Assembly (NCBI RefSeq): GCF_000621965.1
Contig: NZ_KK211378.1
Span: 1-64,000, forward strand
Source of the DNA: Methanobrevibacter wolinii SH
Lineage (GTDB): Archaea > Methanobacteriota > Methanobacteria > Methanobacteriales > Methanobacteriaceae
Direction: 5' to 3'
Length of the DNA stretch: 64,000 nt
Shown here: piece by piece, positions 16,060-23,612 of the stretch
How positions within the stretch are numbered: the stretch's first letter is position 1
Layout of the letters: each line of letters opens with the position of its first letter
The notes under the pieces: model-generated
Database searches by the model: none
Told to the model about the DNA's origin: nothing
Seen by the model: only the letters and a program-made list of their open reading frames with translations
Translations under genes and position numbers: made by a program

Positions 16060-16490
16060 TACAAAAACAGCATTATATAACTTTAAAATTTATGATTTAA
16101 AGTAAAATTTAATAAAGTTGTTACAACTTGTACAAAGTTGTACAAAAAAATGTAACAAAAACAGCAAGTTCTAAAGGCTTAAAATTAAAAATTAAGTAAT
16201 ATTAAATATATTATTATATTATTGTTACACTTTATACACATAAACCCCCATATTTTTATATGTTATGCTTGGGGGGGCTTTAGGTATGTTCCTGTACAAT
16301 TGTAACAACTTTATACAAAAATTGATTATAATACTTTAATTTCAAAATAAAGGTTTAAAACTCTGCAAGAGTTGTTACATTTTTTTGTACAACTTTGTAC
16401 AACTTTATACAAAAATTGATTATAATACTTTAATTTCAAAATAAAGCTTTTAGAACTTGCTGTTTTTGTACAAATTTAAAAGTACAAATT
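16060..16490. other. Iteron-rich, replication-origin-like region
   Basis: No gene. Many copies of TTGTACAA (itself palindromic) and TTGTTACA occur at about 16066, 16123-16160, 16222, 16290-16300, 16370-16400 and 16467-16485. A ~30-bp segment at 16131-16162 recurs inverted at 16374-16404, and AACAGCAAGTTCTAAAGGC recurs inverted near 16447-16464. A ~45-bp segment starting ACTTTATACAAAAATTGATT occurs twice directly (about 16309 and 16402). C5 (16245-16249) and G7 (16271-16277) flank an AT-only core. Direct iterons, long inverted repeats and G-strings are typical of plasmid or viral replication origins. The neighbouring reverse-strand gene fragment looks like the end of a replication protein. Function is inferred. 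Confidence 0.5.
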
Positions 16491-16631
16491 TTGCTTAAAA
16501 AAATAGATTTTAAAATAAACGGTTTATATGTATTTATTTTAAATTTAAATGATTTTAAAACATTTTAAAAATAGTTAATTTTTATGTTGTTCATATACTC
16601 TTATTAAAAAAAAGAAAAAATTAGTAATATT

Positions 16632-16877
16632 TTACTTATTTAATATGTCTTTGGTTCTGGAATTTAAATAATAAATATTATTGTTCCTATATTTATAATC
16701 CCATTTCCCTATATACCCTTCTTGTGCTAATTTGCTAACAAAAATAGATAAATCCGTTTTTGTTGTTATTTCCTTTGCTCTTCCAAATGTATTATTCCTT
16801 TTTAAAGATCCTATAGTAAAGAAATATTTTTCTTCATTTCCTTCTTTATCAAATCTGTACTCATTCCATAATTTTGA
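16632..16877 (-). pseudogene. C-terminal winged-helix fragment truncated at a repeat
   Basis: An open frame of 82 codons without a start codon reads SKLWNEYRFDKEGNEEKYFF, then a segment like a winged helix (RAKEITTKTDLSIFVSKLA, then YIGKWDYKYR), and stops at 16632-16634. Its upstream end coincides with the edge of repeat copy 8 at 16878. The frame stays open through the repeat into the next cassette without a Met. It looks like the tail of a DNA-binding or replication initiator protein whose front part was removed by recombination at the repeat. Codon use is normal. The origin-like block lies 140 bases beyond its end. Confidence 0.6.
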
Positions 16878-16914
16878 GTTTTTTAATTTTTCGTTAAATT
16901 TATGATTTACGAAT
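16878..16914 (+). repeat. 37-bp cassette repeat (copy 8)
   Basis: Full identical copy. Its internal ATG (16902) begins the ADP-ribosyltransferase-like gene, and its left edge cuts the winged-helix fragment. Confidence 0.92.
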
Positions 16915-17813
16915 CTATTAAAGAATATAATGAAAAGCTATTTGAATTACCTAGCAAAGATACATTACGCGTCATGGGTAAAAACTTGAATAAAGCACAA
17001 AGACGTGAAACTTCTCAATTAATGAGTAAAATTAAAAATTATAAGAAAACTTGGAATGAGACATCAGATATCAAAACTAAAGATAAAATATATTCTGATA
17101 TTACTAAGATTCAAAAACAATTATCTGAATTTGAAAAAATAGCTAAAAACACTAAAATTAAAGAGGCTTCTAATTATAATTTTGATACATTCATGAAAGA
17201 GACTTCACAAGGAGAATTAGAAAAATCACAAATACAAATTCAATCAAAAAAACAGTATGATAAAAAAGAAATTACAAGTGTAAATGCATATTTATCAAGT
17301 TATCACAAAAATATCAATGGTTACCTTTATAAAAATAGCAAAATTGGAAATAATTCATTACCTTATCCTCAAAATTATATTGAAAAATATAACTGGTATG
17401 TTGAAAATGCAAAGAAACAAGGTGCAAAAAATGAAAAAGAATTCTTTAATTTAATTAAAGATTCAATAAAATCAATTGATACTGCAATTAAAAATTCACC
17501 TGGACTTAGTCAAGATACTGTATTATATGCTGCAAAAGAATGGAATATTAATTTGAATCCTGGAGACGTTGGAGAATGTAATGTTTTCATGTCTACTTCA
17601 TTCAGAAAATCTGGAGCAGAAGGATTTAAAGATTCTAATAGATATTTGATTGAAATATATGCAAAAGAAGGACAAAAAGGTCTTGCAGTAGGAAATGGTA
17701 GTGGATTCAGTGGGGTTATACAAGAACATGAATTTTTATTACCTCGTGAACAACAATTTAAGGTTATTTCTGTAGATCATAATACACAAACTGTTAAAAT
17801 AATGTTATTATAA
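16902..17813 (+). CDS. ADP-ribosyltransferase-fold protein with a substituted active-site Arg
   Basis: 303 residues; the first four (M-I-Y-E) are encoded by the repeat. The N-terminal half is charged and helical with coiled-coil character (~20-90). The C-terminal half (~110-303) matches the ADP-ribosyltransferase exoenzyme fold: a FMSTSF motif (STS, ~residue 228) and EHEFLLPREQQF (the ExE loop, ~residue 276). The first motif, normally an Arg in a Y/C-R-G/R context, reads VLYAAKEW here, so the NAD-binding Arg appears to be Ala. Such domains occur fused to viral head proteins, and a related domain at 34333-35421 is in that setting. It may be an inactive or divergent effector. The next gene begins 23 bases on, probably co-transcribed. 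Confidence 0.7.
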   Translation: MIYESIKEYNEKLFELPSKDTLRVMGKNLNKAQRRETSQLMSKIKNYKKTWNETSDIKTKDKIYSDITKIQKQLSEFEKIAKNTKIKEASNYNFDTFMKETSQGELEKSQIQIQSKKQYDKKEITSVNAYLSSYHKNINGYLYKNSKIGNNSLPYPQNYIEKYNWYVENAKKQGAKNEKEFFNLIKDSIKSIDTAIKNSPGLSQDTVLYAAKEWNINLNPGDVGECNVFMSTSFRKSGAEGFKDSNRYLIEIYAKEGQKGLAVGNGSGFSGVIQEHEFLLPREQQFKVISVDHNTQTVKIMLL

Positions 17814-17836
17814 AGAATTTTGGAGGTTAAAAAGTT

Positions 17837-18517
17837 ATGTTTAAATTTGATTCAGAAGCAATGTGTTTGAGATTTGAAGACAATAAAGGACGTTTTAATA
17901 TTTATCCCTTCTTGCTTTCAAAGGAAGAAAAAAGAGAATTAGAAGATTTTCCTGGTGCATTACCTGTTTTGTTATGGGAAGTTGTTGATCTTCAAAATTA
18001 TTATGCAAAACTTAAAGAGAAACACATATACCAAAAAGTCTTGAATATTGATTTAGCTATTTCAAGAGAGCATGATAAACATTCAAAGATTGGTGAGGAA
18101 GAAGTTATATGTGCTGAATGGTGTGTAAAACATTTAGAGGAATATCCTTTCCTTGAAAGAATCTTTAGGGATACTAGTTATAATTTTTTGAATGTTTTGT
18201 ATATCAAAGCTATTGAAAAAGAGTTAATTGGATGTTATGATTTCATTCCTCCTTGTTTTATTCGTTATATTGATAATAAAGAAAGAGCTAACTGGTTAAA
18301 AGAAAATGATTATGGGCATAGTGTACGTGATGAAATGAAAGAATACAGACATCATATGCATTCATTAATAAGTTTTGATGAAAATTATGCTCAAGCACAT
18401 TTTGAAGAATTAGAGTATATCCAATATTGGGCTTTAGAATTACATCCTGAGTATCAGAGAGTTATTTTTAATGAGGTACTTGAAGAGGAGATGGAAGAAA
18501 TTAAATCAAGATTGTGA
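17837..18517 (+). CDS. Hypothetical protein (226 aa) paired with the ADP-ribosyltransferase
   Basis: TTTTGGAGGTTAAA precedes the ATG at 17837, a strong ribosome site. No family recognised. The protein is acidic, soluble and rich in Glu, Tyr and His, with mostly helical character (for example REHDKHSKIGEEEVICAEW and DEMKEYRHHMHSL). The start is 23 bases after the ADP-ribosyltransferase stop, so the two are likely one transcript. The second gene could be an immunity or assembly partner, but nothing in the sequence proves it. Repeat copy 9 lies 115 bases downstream and closes this cassette. Confidence 0.65.
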   Translation: MFKFDSEAMCLRFEDNKGRFNIYPFLLSKEEKRELEDFPGALPVLLWEVVDLQNYYAKLKEKHIYQKVLNIDLAISREHDKHSKIGEEEVICAEWCVKHLEEYPFLERIFRDTSYNFLNVLYIKAIEKELIGCYDFIPPCFIRYIDNKERANWLKENDYGHSVRDEMKEYRHHMHSLISFDENYAQAHFEELEYIQYWALELHPEYQRVIFNEVLEEEMEEIKSRL

Positions 18518-18632
18518 ATATTCCTTTTTGGATAGCTATTTCTTTTATTATTATTTTTTTTGGGTGGTTCTATTTGTCCACCTTATATTATTGAAGAGAA
18601 GAATATATATGAAATCCTTCTTTTTTGTTTAT

Positions 18633-18669
18633 GTTTTTTAATTTTTCGTTAAATTTATGATTTACGAAT
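18633..18669 (+). repeat. 37-bp cassette repeat (copy 9, last of the array)
   Basis: Full identical copy. No further copy is seen to its right in the remaining 45 kb. Confidence 0.92.
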
Positions 18670-19164
18670 AGTAACTTATTTTCTTTGTTTAATGTATTTT
18701 AGTTCATATTATTACTTATTTTTTTGGAATTATGTGGAAACTATTTATAACGATGTTATAAATATTATGTTTCCACAATTTTAATTATAAATTTTAAATT
18801 AAAATATTTTTAGTTTTTTAATAAATTTATCTTCTATTTTTTATTATTTTAACTTTTTTTTAAATATTTGTATAAAAACTTTTATAGAAATCTGTATTAA
18901 TTTTAATTTATATTCTACTTTATTTTATATTTATATTTTTATAATATCTATATTTTTATAATAATTTAGATAGTTTTACACATTTATATAAAAATATTAT
19001 TATCTTAATATCTCTTAATTTTATTAAATATTCTATGTTCTATTTCTGTATACTTTTATTTCAAATATTTATTGGTTTAATTGATTTAGATAAATTTATT
19101 TATTTACTTTTTGTATATACTCTATTAATATATGTTTTTAAAAATTTAATTTAAGGAGGATATT
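18670..19164. other. AT-rich region between the cassette array and cas2
   Basis: No gene and no CRISPR repeats. Apart from the nested palindrome at 18733-18777, the stretch is T/A-rich with weak TATA-like sequences (TATATAC at ~19113) before cas2. Confidence 0.5.
18733..18777. other. Nested palindrome upstream of cas2
   Basis: TGTGGAAAC (18733-18741) pairs with GTTTCCACA (18769-18777). Inside it TTATAAC pairs with GTTATAA around GAT. The result is a two-level hairpin of 45 bases. It could be an attachment site, a structured RNA or a degenerate single CRISPR-type repeat. It lies 64 bases right of the last cassette repeat. Confidence 0.5.
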
Positions 19165-19440
19165 ATGAAATATTGTGTTTCTTTTGATATTAGATTTAAA
19201 ACTAATAAAATAAATTTATTGAAAATAATTAAACATTATGGTTTTAAGAAGATTCATAGTTCATTATATTTTGGGGATTTAAATAAAGATGATCTTTTTG
19301 AGATGAAAACAAAAATTATGGAATATATAAAATTAGAAGATTGTATACTTGTTTTTCCTATATGTATGAATTGTTATAGTAAATTAGATTCATTTGGTAG
19401 GTTTATAAATTTTGAAGAAGAATTATATAAAATATATTAA
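19165..19440 (+). CDS. cas2: CRISPR-associated endonuclease Cas2
   Basis: 91 residues, the usual Cas2 length. It opens MKYCVSFDIRFKTNKINLLK: a beta strand with the conserved Asp of the ferredoxin-like dimer, followed by KHYGFKKIHSSLYFGDL, the helix/strand pattern of Cas2. A strong ribosome site (TAAGGAGGATATT) precedes the ATG. Cas2 forms the central dimer of the Cas1-Cas2 spacer integrase. Here cas2 precedes cas1, the reverse of the common order. No cas4, effector genes or CRISPR array are visible in the window. Confidence 0.85.
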   Translation: MKYCVSFDIRFKTNKINLLKIIKHYGFKKIHSSLYFGDLNKDDLFEMKTKIMEYIKLEDCILVFPICMNCYSKLDSFGRFINFEEELYKIY

Positions 19441-19453
19441 AAGGAGATTTTAT

Positions 19454-20458
19454 ATGAAAATAATAATTGAAGGATATAATAAATCAATACATAAAAGAGA
19501 TAATCAATTGTTGATTATGGAGAAAGAAATAGAAATTGATAAAGTTAATATTAATAAGATTGATGATATTACTATTGTAGGTAAAGGTTTAATTACATTT
19601 GATGCATTAAGATTAATTTCAAAAAATAATATTCCAGTAATTTCTATTGATTATTTTGGCAATATTGATTATTTGTTAGAATATCCTAATGAAACTAATA
19701 TTTTTATTAAGAAAAGACAATATAAATTAAGTGATGATTATAATGGTTTGTATTTAGCACGTGAAATTATATCTGCTAAATTATTAAATCAAAAAGCATG
19801 TATCAGGACTTTAAATAAAAATAAAAATTTAGATCATGTTAAAGACAGTATTATTAAAATTGATGAATATTTAAATCAATTAAAAAATATGCGTTTTGGT
19901 CCAAATATTAATGTTGAAAATTCTAAGTTAAAAATCATGGGTATTGAAGGTAAAGCTTCAACAGAATATTGGTCTAGTATAAGCAAATTATTGCCTTCTA
20001 ATTTAGGCTTTAAAAAAAGAATTAATAGACATCCTACAGATATTACAAATGCTATGTTAAATTATGCTTATGCAATACTTGCTAGTGAAGTTGCTAAAAT
20101 TTTAGTTTTAAATGGTTTAGATTCTTTTTGTGGTTTTTTACATTTTGATAGGGATAAAAGAAATAGTTTAATATTTGATGTTATTGAAGAATTTAGACAA
20201 CAAATCGTTGATAAAGTAGTTTTTTCTTTATTAAATACAAAACAAATTGGATCATCTGATCTTGATAATAGAAATAATACTATTAAATTAGATAAAAGAA
20301 AATTAATTGTTTCTAAAATCTTAGATAAATTAAATTCAAGAATAAAATATATGGATAAAAATTTAACATATTTAGAAATCATCGATTTACAAGTAAAACA
20401 GATAATTGAATATATATTAAATGGTACTAAGTACAATGGTTTTTATTTAAGATGGTAA
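19454..20458 (+). CDS. cas1: CRISPR-associated integrase Cas1
   Basis: 334 residues from the ATG at 19454. This start is chosen because AAAGGAGA lies just upstream; an in-frame ATG at 19412 inside cas2 has none. Cas1 integrates spacers into CRISPR arrays. The N-terminal beta domain is followed by a helical catalytic domain with the three metal ligands in place: Glu in GIEGKASTEYW, His in CGFLHFDRDKRNSL and Asp/Glu in FDVIEEFR. Its start is 14 bases after the cas2 stop, clearly one operon. The enzyme looks intact even though nothing else of the system is nearby, so it may serve an array elsewhere. Confidence 0.9.
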   Translation: MKIIIEGYNKSIHKRDNQLLIMEKEIEIDKVNINKIDDITIVGKGLITFDALRLISKNNIPVISIDYFGNIDYLLEYPNETNIFIKKRQYKLSDDYNGLYLAREIISAKLLNQKACIRTLNKNKNLDHVKDSIIKIDEYLNQLKNMRFGPNINVENSKLKIMGIEGKASTEYWSSISKLLPSNLGFKKRINRHPTDITNAMLNYAYAILASEVAKILVLNGLDSFCGFLHFDRDKRNSLIFDVIEEFRQQIVDKVVFSLLNTKQIGSSDLDNRNNTIKLDKRKLIVSKILDKLNSRIKYMDKNLTYLEIIDLQVKQIIEYILNGTKYNGFYLRW

Positions 20459-20628
20459 GATTAAAATTTTAAAATATTATATAATCTTATTATAGATAAT
20501 ATTTTATTAAATAATAATCATTATTTTTATTAATGATTTTTCTAGTCTTAAATTCTTATAAAAATTAATCTTTCAATAGATTTCTTATTTAATGATTTAA
20601 TTTTTATTTATTTTTAGAGCTTGTTGAA

Positions 20629-20719
20629 ATCTTTTTAATTTTTTTAAAAAATTTTTAAATTTAATTTTCAAGTATTAAATAATGTTTAAATTATTATAAA
20701 AAATAAGATTTAGTAGACT
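20629..20719 (-). repeat. MITE-like element, decayed
   Basis: Begins GCTTGTTGAAATC and ends GATTTAGTAGAC. It contains the shared interior (TTTTCAAGTATTAAATAATG). Same family as the 100-bp element at 29928-30027, in the opposite orientation. Confidence 0.55.
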
Positions 20720-20731
20720 TAAAAAATTAAT

Positions 20732-21559
20732 TTAAATTGGAATTATTCCAAGTAATTTAAAACTAATTATTATTAGAACAGCAGCATATATAATTTTTAA
20801 TTTTTTTTCATCAATTTTATATGCAATTTTTGCTCCAAACCTTGCCATTGGGATTGAAAACAATATTATAATAAAGAAGTTTATTAAATTTACATAACCA
20901 ATAGAGTATGGTAAAACTTTCATATTTAATCCACTAATTATATATGATATTGTTCCACCAATTGATGTAAATGGTATAAATATTGTAGAAGTTGCAATTG
21001 CTTCAATTAATGAGAATCCAAATAAACTCATAAGTATTGGCATTAAAATAACTCCTCCTCCAATACCAAACAATCCTGCACAGAAACCAATAAATATTCC
21101 GAATATTGCACCATATGTAAAATTTAGTTTTAGTTTAGGTTCTTTTTTACTATTATCTCTTTCAATAAATACATTTATTGCAATTAAAATAAGTATAATA
21201 CCAATTGCTAATTCAAGTACTCTTGAAGGTAAAAGTACTGCTACTTTTCCACCAATAAATCCACCTATTGCTCCAAATATACCAAATACTATTCCTGGTT
21301 TAAGAATATTAATATTTGATTTCTTATTATGAATATATGCTCCAGATAATGCAGTTGGTATAATACATGCAAGACTTGTTCCAAGTGCTACTTTAAATCC
21401 TATGTCTGGATTTACTCCAGCATAACTTAATGCAAAGTATTGTAGAGGAACCATTAAAAATCCTCCACCAATTCCAAGTAGTCCTGATGCTAATCCAACT
21501 ATTATTCCAAGTATTCCTAGGAAAATATAATAAAAAATTGAGAAGATAATTTTAAACAC
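20732..21559 (-). CDS. TauE/SafE family (DUF81) membrane permease
   Basis: 275 residues with about eight membrane helices. The two halves each carry the family signature (GLASGLLGIGGGFLMVPLQ near residue 25 and AGLFGIGGGVILMPIL near 160), an internal duplication typical of TauE/SafE proteins. These export or import small sulfur- or carbon-containing anions, and the substrate cannot be predicted. Start is a GTG at 21559 (reads GTG TTT AAA ATT ATC). A nearby AAGG is too close to be convincing, so it may be leaderless. It stands alone, divergent from the acyltransferase gene beyond a 585-base gap. Confidence 0.85.
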   Translation of the reverse strand: MFKIIFSIFYYIFLGILGIIVGLASGLLGIGGGFLMVPLQYFALSYAGVNPDIGFKVALGTSLACIIPTALSGAYIHNKKSNINILKPGIVFGIFGAIGGFIGGKVAVLLPSRVLELAIGIILILIAINVFIERDNSKKEPKLKLNFTYGAIFGIFIGFCAGLFGIGGGVILMPILMSLFGFSLIEAIATSTIFIPFTSIGGTISYIISGLNMKVLPYSIGYVNLINFFIIILFSIPMARFGAKIAYKIDEKKLKIIYAAVLIIISFKLLGIIPI

Positions 21560-22144
21560 CTTATAGAGTTATTTTATAAATATATTATTAATTAGATAAG
21601 ATTTCTCTTGAATATTTAGTTTATAACTACATTTTATTATTGTAAAGTTTATAACTATATTTTATTCCAATTGTAAAAAATTTGAATTATTTTGAAATTT
21701 TAAACTTTTAAAATCTATTTATTCTTAAATTTCAATAAAGTATTTTTTCTAAATTATTAAAATTAAAGTAATTTGATTATTTTTTAAAATTTTAATTATA
21801 TTGATAAGTATTTTTTATAAAAAAATTTCTAAAAGTTTAGTAATTTAAAATTCAATCTAAGAAAGTTTATTTTAAAGATTAAAATTTTATATAATTTTTA
21901 AAATCTAATTTATAATATTGTTTTTTAATTATGTAATAGCTAAGATATAAATAATATGTATCATTTAAATTTATGTTATTGCTGTTTTTTTATTTAATAA
22001 ATAATTATATAATATTAATTAAACTAATAATAATTGAGTAATTTATTGGATATTAATTAAATTAATAAAATTTATAATTGAATAATCTGTATTTTTATAA
22101 AATATTGGTTTATGTAGTTGATTAATTAATTAAGAGAGATTTTT
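21560..22144. other. Gene-free AT-rich region
   Basis: No open frame or RNA gene recognised. A decayed MITE-like stretch is visible around 21808-21890 (TTTTTTATAAAAAAATTTCT and following). Promoters of the two divergent neighbours must lie here, but AT-richness prevents confident placement. Confidence 0.5.
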
Positions 22145-22783
22145 ATGGAATACAATAAGAAAAAATTAGATATTAACATTGATGACTTGCCTTATAAAGA
22201 TGTTTTAACTTCAAGATATTCAATGACAGTAAGAGTAGGTGTAGAAAAAACATATGATTATTCTAAGAAAAACAATTTATCTTTTTTTAATTTAAGTTTA
22301 GCATGTATTTTAGAAGGATTAAATGATATACCTGAATTTAAAAGAAGAATAATTGATAATGAGATTTATGAGTTTGAAAAAATTAATGGAATAACTCCTA
22401 TTTTACAGAAGGATAATTCAATAAAAGAGCTAGAAATTGAACCTTTATCTAATTACGATTCAATTAAATCTTGGAATGATAATATTCAAAAGAAAAAAGT
22501 TAATATTGATAAATATCAATATGATTTAGATTTTTTATTAAGGGATGAAGAACCTATTGCTAATTTATCATGTATTCCATGGATTGATTTTGATTCTATG
22601 ACTAATATGATTGTTTCTCCTAATCAAATAATGCCTATTATATCTTGGGGAAAATTAGTAAATGGTAAAATTCCTGTTTCATTAACAGCAAGTCATATAT
22701 TTATATTTGGATATCATTTTAAATTATTCTATGAGAATATTGAAAAATATTTCCAAGATCCTGAATTAATTTTAAATAAATAA
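22145..22783 (+). CDS. CatA-like (chloramphenicol acetyltransferase family) acyltransferase
   Basis: 212 residues, the usual length for the trimeric CAT family. Family marks include SRYSMTVRVGVEKTYDYSKK near the N-terminus, SCIPWIDFDSM around residue 145, PIISWGK, and a C-terminal SHIFIFGYHFKLFYENIE. In classical CAT the last motif is HHxxxDGxH, with catalytic His and a structural Asp. Here His is kept (SHIFIFGYH) but the Asp position is Phe. Real chloramphenicol acetylation is therefore doubtful, and it is more likely an acyltransferase of unknown substrate. Single gene with its own promoter region. Confidence 0.75.
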   Translation: MEYNKKKLDINIDDLPYKDVLTSRYSMTVRVGVEKTYDYSKKNNLSFFNLSLACILEGLNDIPEFKRRIIDNEIYEFEKINGITPILQKDNSIKELEIEPLSNYDSIKSWNDNIQKKKVNIDKYQYDLDFLLRDEEPIANLSCIPWIDFDSMTNMIVSPNQIMPIISWGKLVNGKIPVSLTASHIFIFGYHFKLFYENIEKYFQDPELILNK

Positions 22784-22817
22784 ATGTTTTTTTTAAATTA
22801 TTGTCTTTTTATTTTTT

Positions 22818-22922
22818 GGCTTTGTTGAAATCCTTAAAATTTTTAGAATAAATTTTCTTAAAATTGATTTTTAAGTATTAATTATTGTTTAAATTTTTAT
22901 AAAAAATAGATTTTAACAGACC
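22818..22922 (-). repeat. MITE-like element with a partial duplicate behind it
   Basis: Starts GGCTTTGTTGAAATCC and ends ATAGATTTTAACAGACC: inverted ends of the same family as 29928-30027. A second, left-truncated copy of the interior follows directly at 22923-22993 (TTTTCTTAAAATTGATTTTC and on), almost identical. Confidence 0.65.
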
Positions 22923-23027
22923 TATAATTTTCTTAAAATTGATTTTCAAGCATTAATTATTGTTTAAATTTTTATAAAAAATAGATTTTAATATTATTTT
23001 TTTTAAATGGTTAAGAAAAATTTTTTC

Positions 23028-23189
23028 TTACCTATTTATTTGTTGTATTGTTAATATTATGATTATTATTGAGATTATTATTTCTGTTAATCCTATTGTT
23101 AAATCTTCCTTATTTGTAATTACAAGGCATATATTTAATAAGATTTGTATAATACATAATATCATTAGTATATATTTATAATCAACCAT
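23028..23189 (-). CDS. Small two-helix membrane protein (53 aa)
   Basis: ATG at 23189 with GGTGAGGTATA just upstream. The product is a hydrophobic helix (ILMILCIIQILLNICLVI), a charged turn (TNKEDL) and a second helix (EIIISIIIIILTIQQI). The 52-aa protein at 33116-33274 has the same layout and similar words (CII.L.., ISIII, ILTI.QI), so they form a small family. Two strong hairpins lie 100-192 bases upstream of its start (23289-23381). No known domain; toxin-like or regulatory membrane peptide are guesses. Confidence 0.55.
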   Translation of the reverse strand: MVDYKYILMILCIIQILLNICLVITNKEDLTIGLTEIIISIIIIILTIQQINR

Positions 23190-23288
23190 TATACCTCACC
23201 TTTACCTATTTTTTATATTCTTTTTTATGATTTCTTTTTTGGAATATTTTATTTTATAGTAATTTTTATATAATAGTGAAAATATAGT

Positions 23289-23335
23289 AACAAGTATTAG
23301 TAAGAGGAAAATAATCCTCTTATTTAATACTTGTT
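23289..23335. other. Nested hairpin (first of a pair)
   Basis: AACAAGTATTA (23289-23299) pairs with TAATACTTGTT (23325-23335). Inside, TAAGAGGA pairs with TCCTCTTA around AAATAA. A related segment precedes the matching hairpin at 56986. Confidence 0.6.
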
Positions 23336-23342
23336 ATTATTT

Positions 23343-23381
23343 GGATTACAATTTGGATTATCATTAAAATTATTGTAATCC
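23343..23381. other. Conserved 39-base hairpin (second of the pair)
   Basis: GGATTACAAT (23343-23352) and ATTGTAATCC (23372-23381) form a perfect 10-bp stem. The whole 39 bases recur with one mismatch at 56986-57024, although loop sequences normally drift. This points to a conserved element rather than a chance terminator. Confidence 0.65.
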
Positions 23382-23612
23382 TTTTATAATTTTTTCACTA
23401 ATTTTTCTATTATTTAAATTTTTATAAAAAATAAATTTTAAGAGACTCATTTTTTTAAGAATTTTACTTATTCAATATTTTAATTTTTTTTTAGGTTTAT
23501 TCTTTTTTTAAATTTTAATTCAATAATTTTATATAATATATTTAATTTAATTATTATTGTATTAGTTTAATATTTTATATTATGCTAATATATTAAGAAG
23601 AAACAGGGGGAT

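Larger units (their letters stand above)
23190..23612. other. Intergenic region with paired hairpins, before the second adhesin
   Basis: No gene. It contains the hairpin pair (23289-23335 and 23343-23381), a MITE-interior fragment around 23405-23450 and the promoter region of the adhesin at 23613. Confidence 0.5.

Noticed and set aside
4385-18669. The 37-bp repeats as a CRISPR array
   Set aside because: Length is in the CRISPR range and cas1/cas2 are near, but spacing runs from 200 bp to 10 kb and the intervals contain genes.
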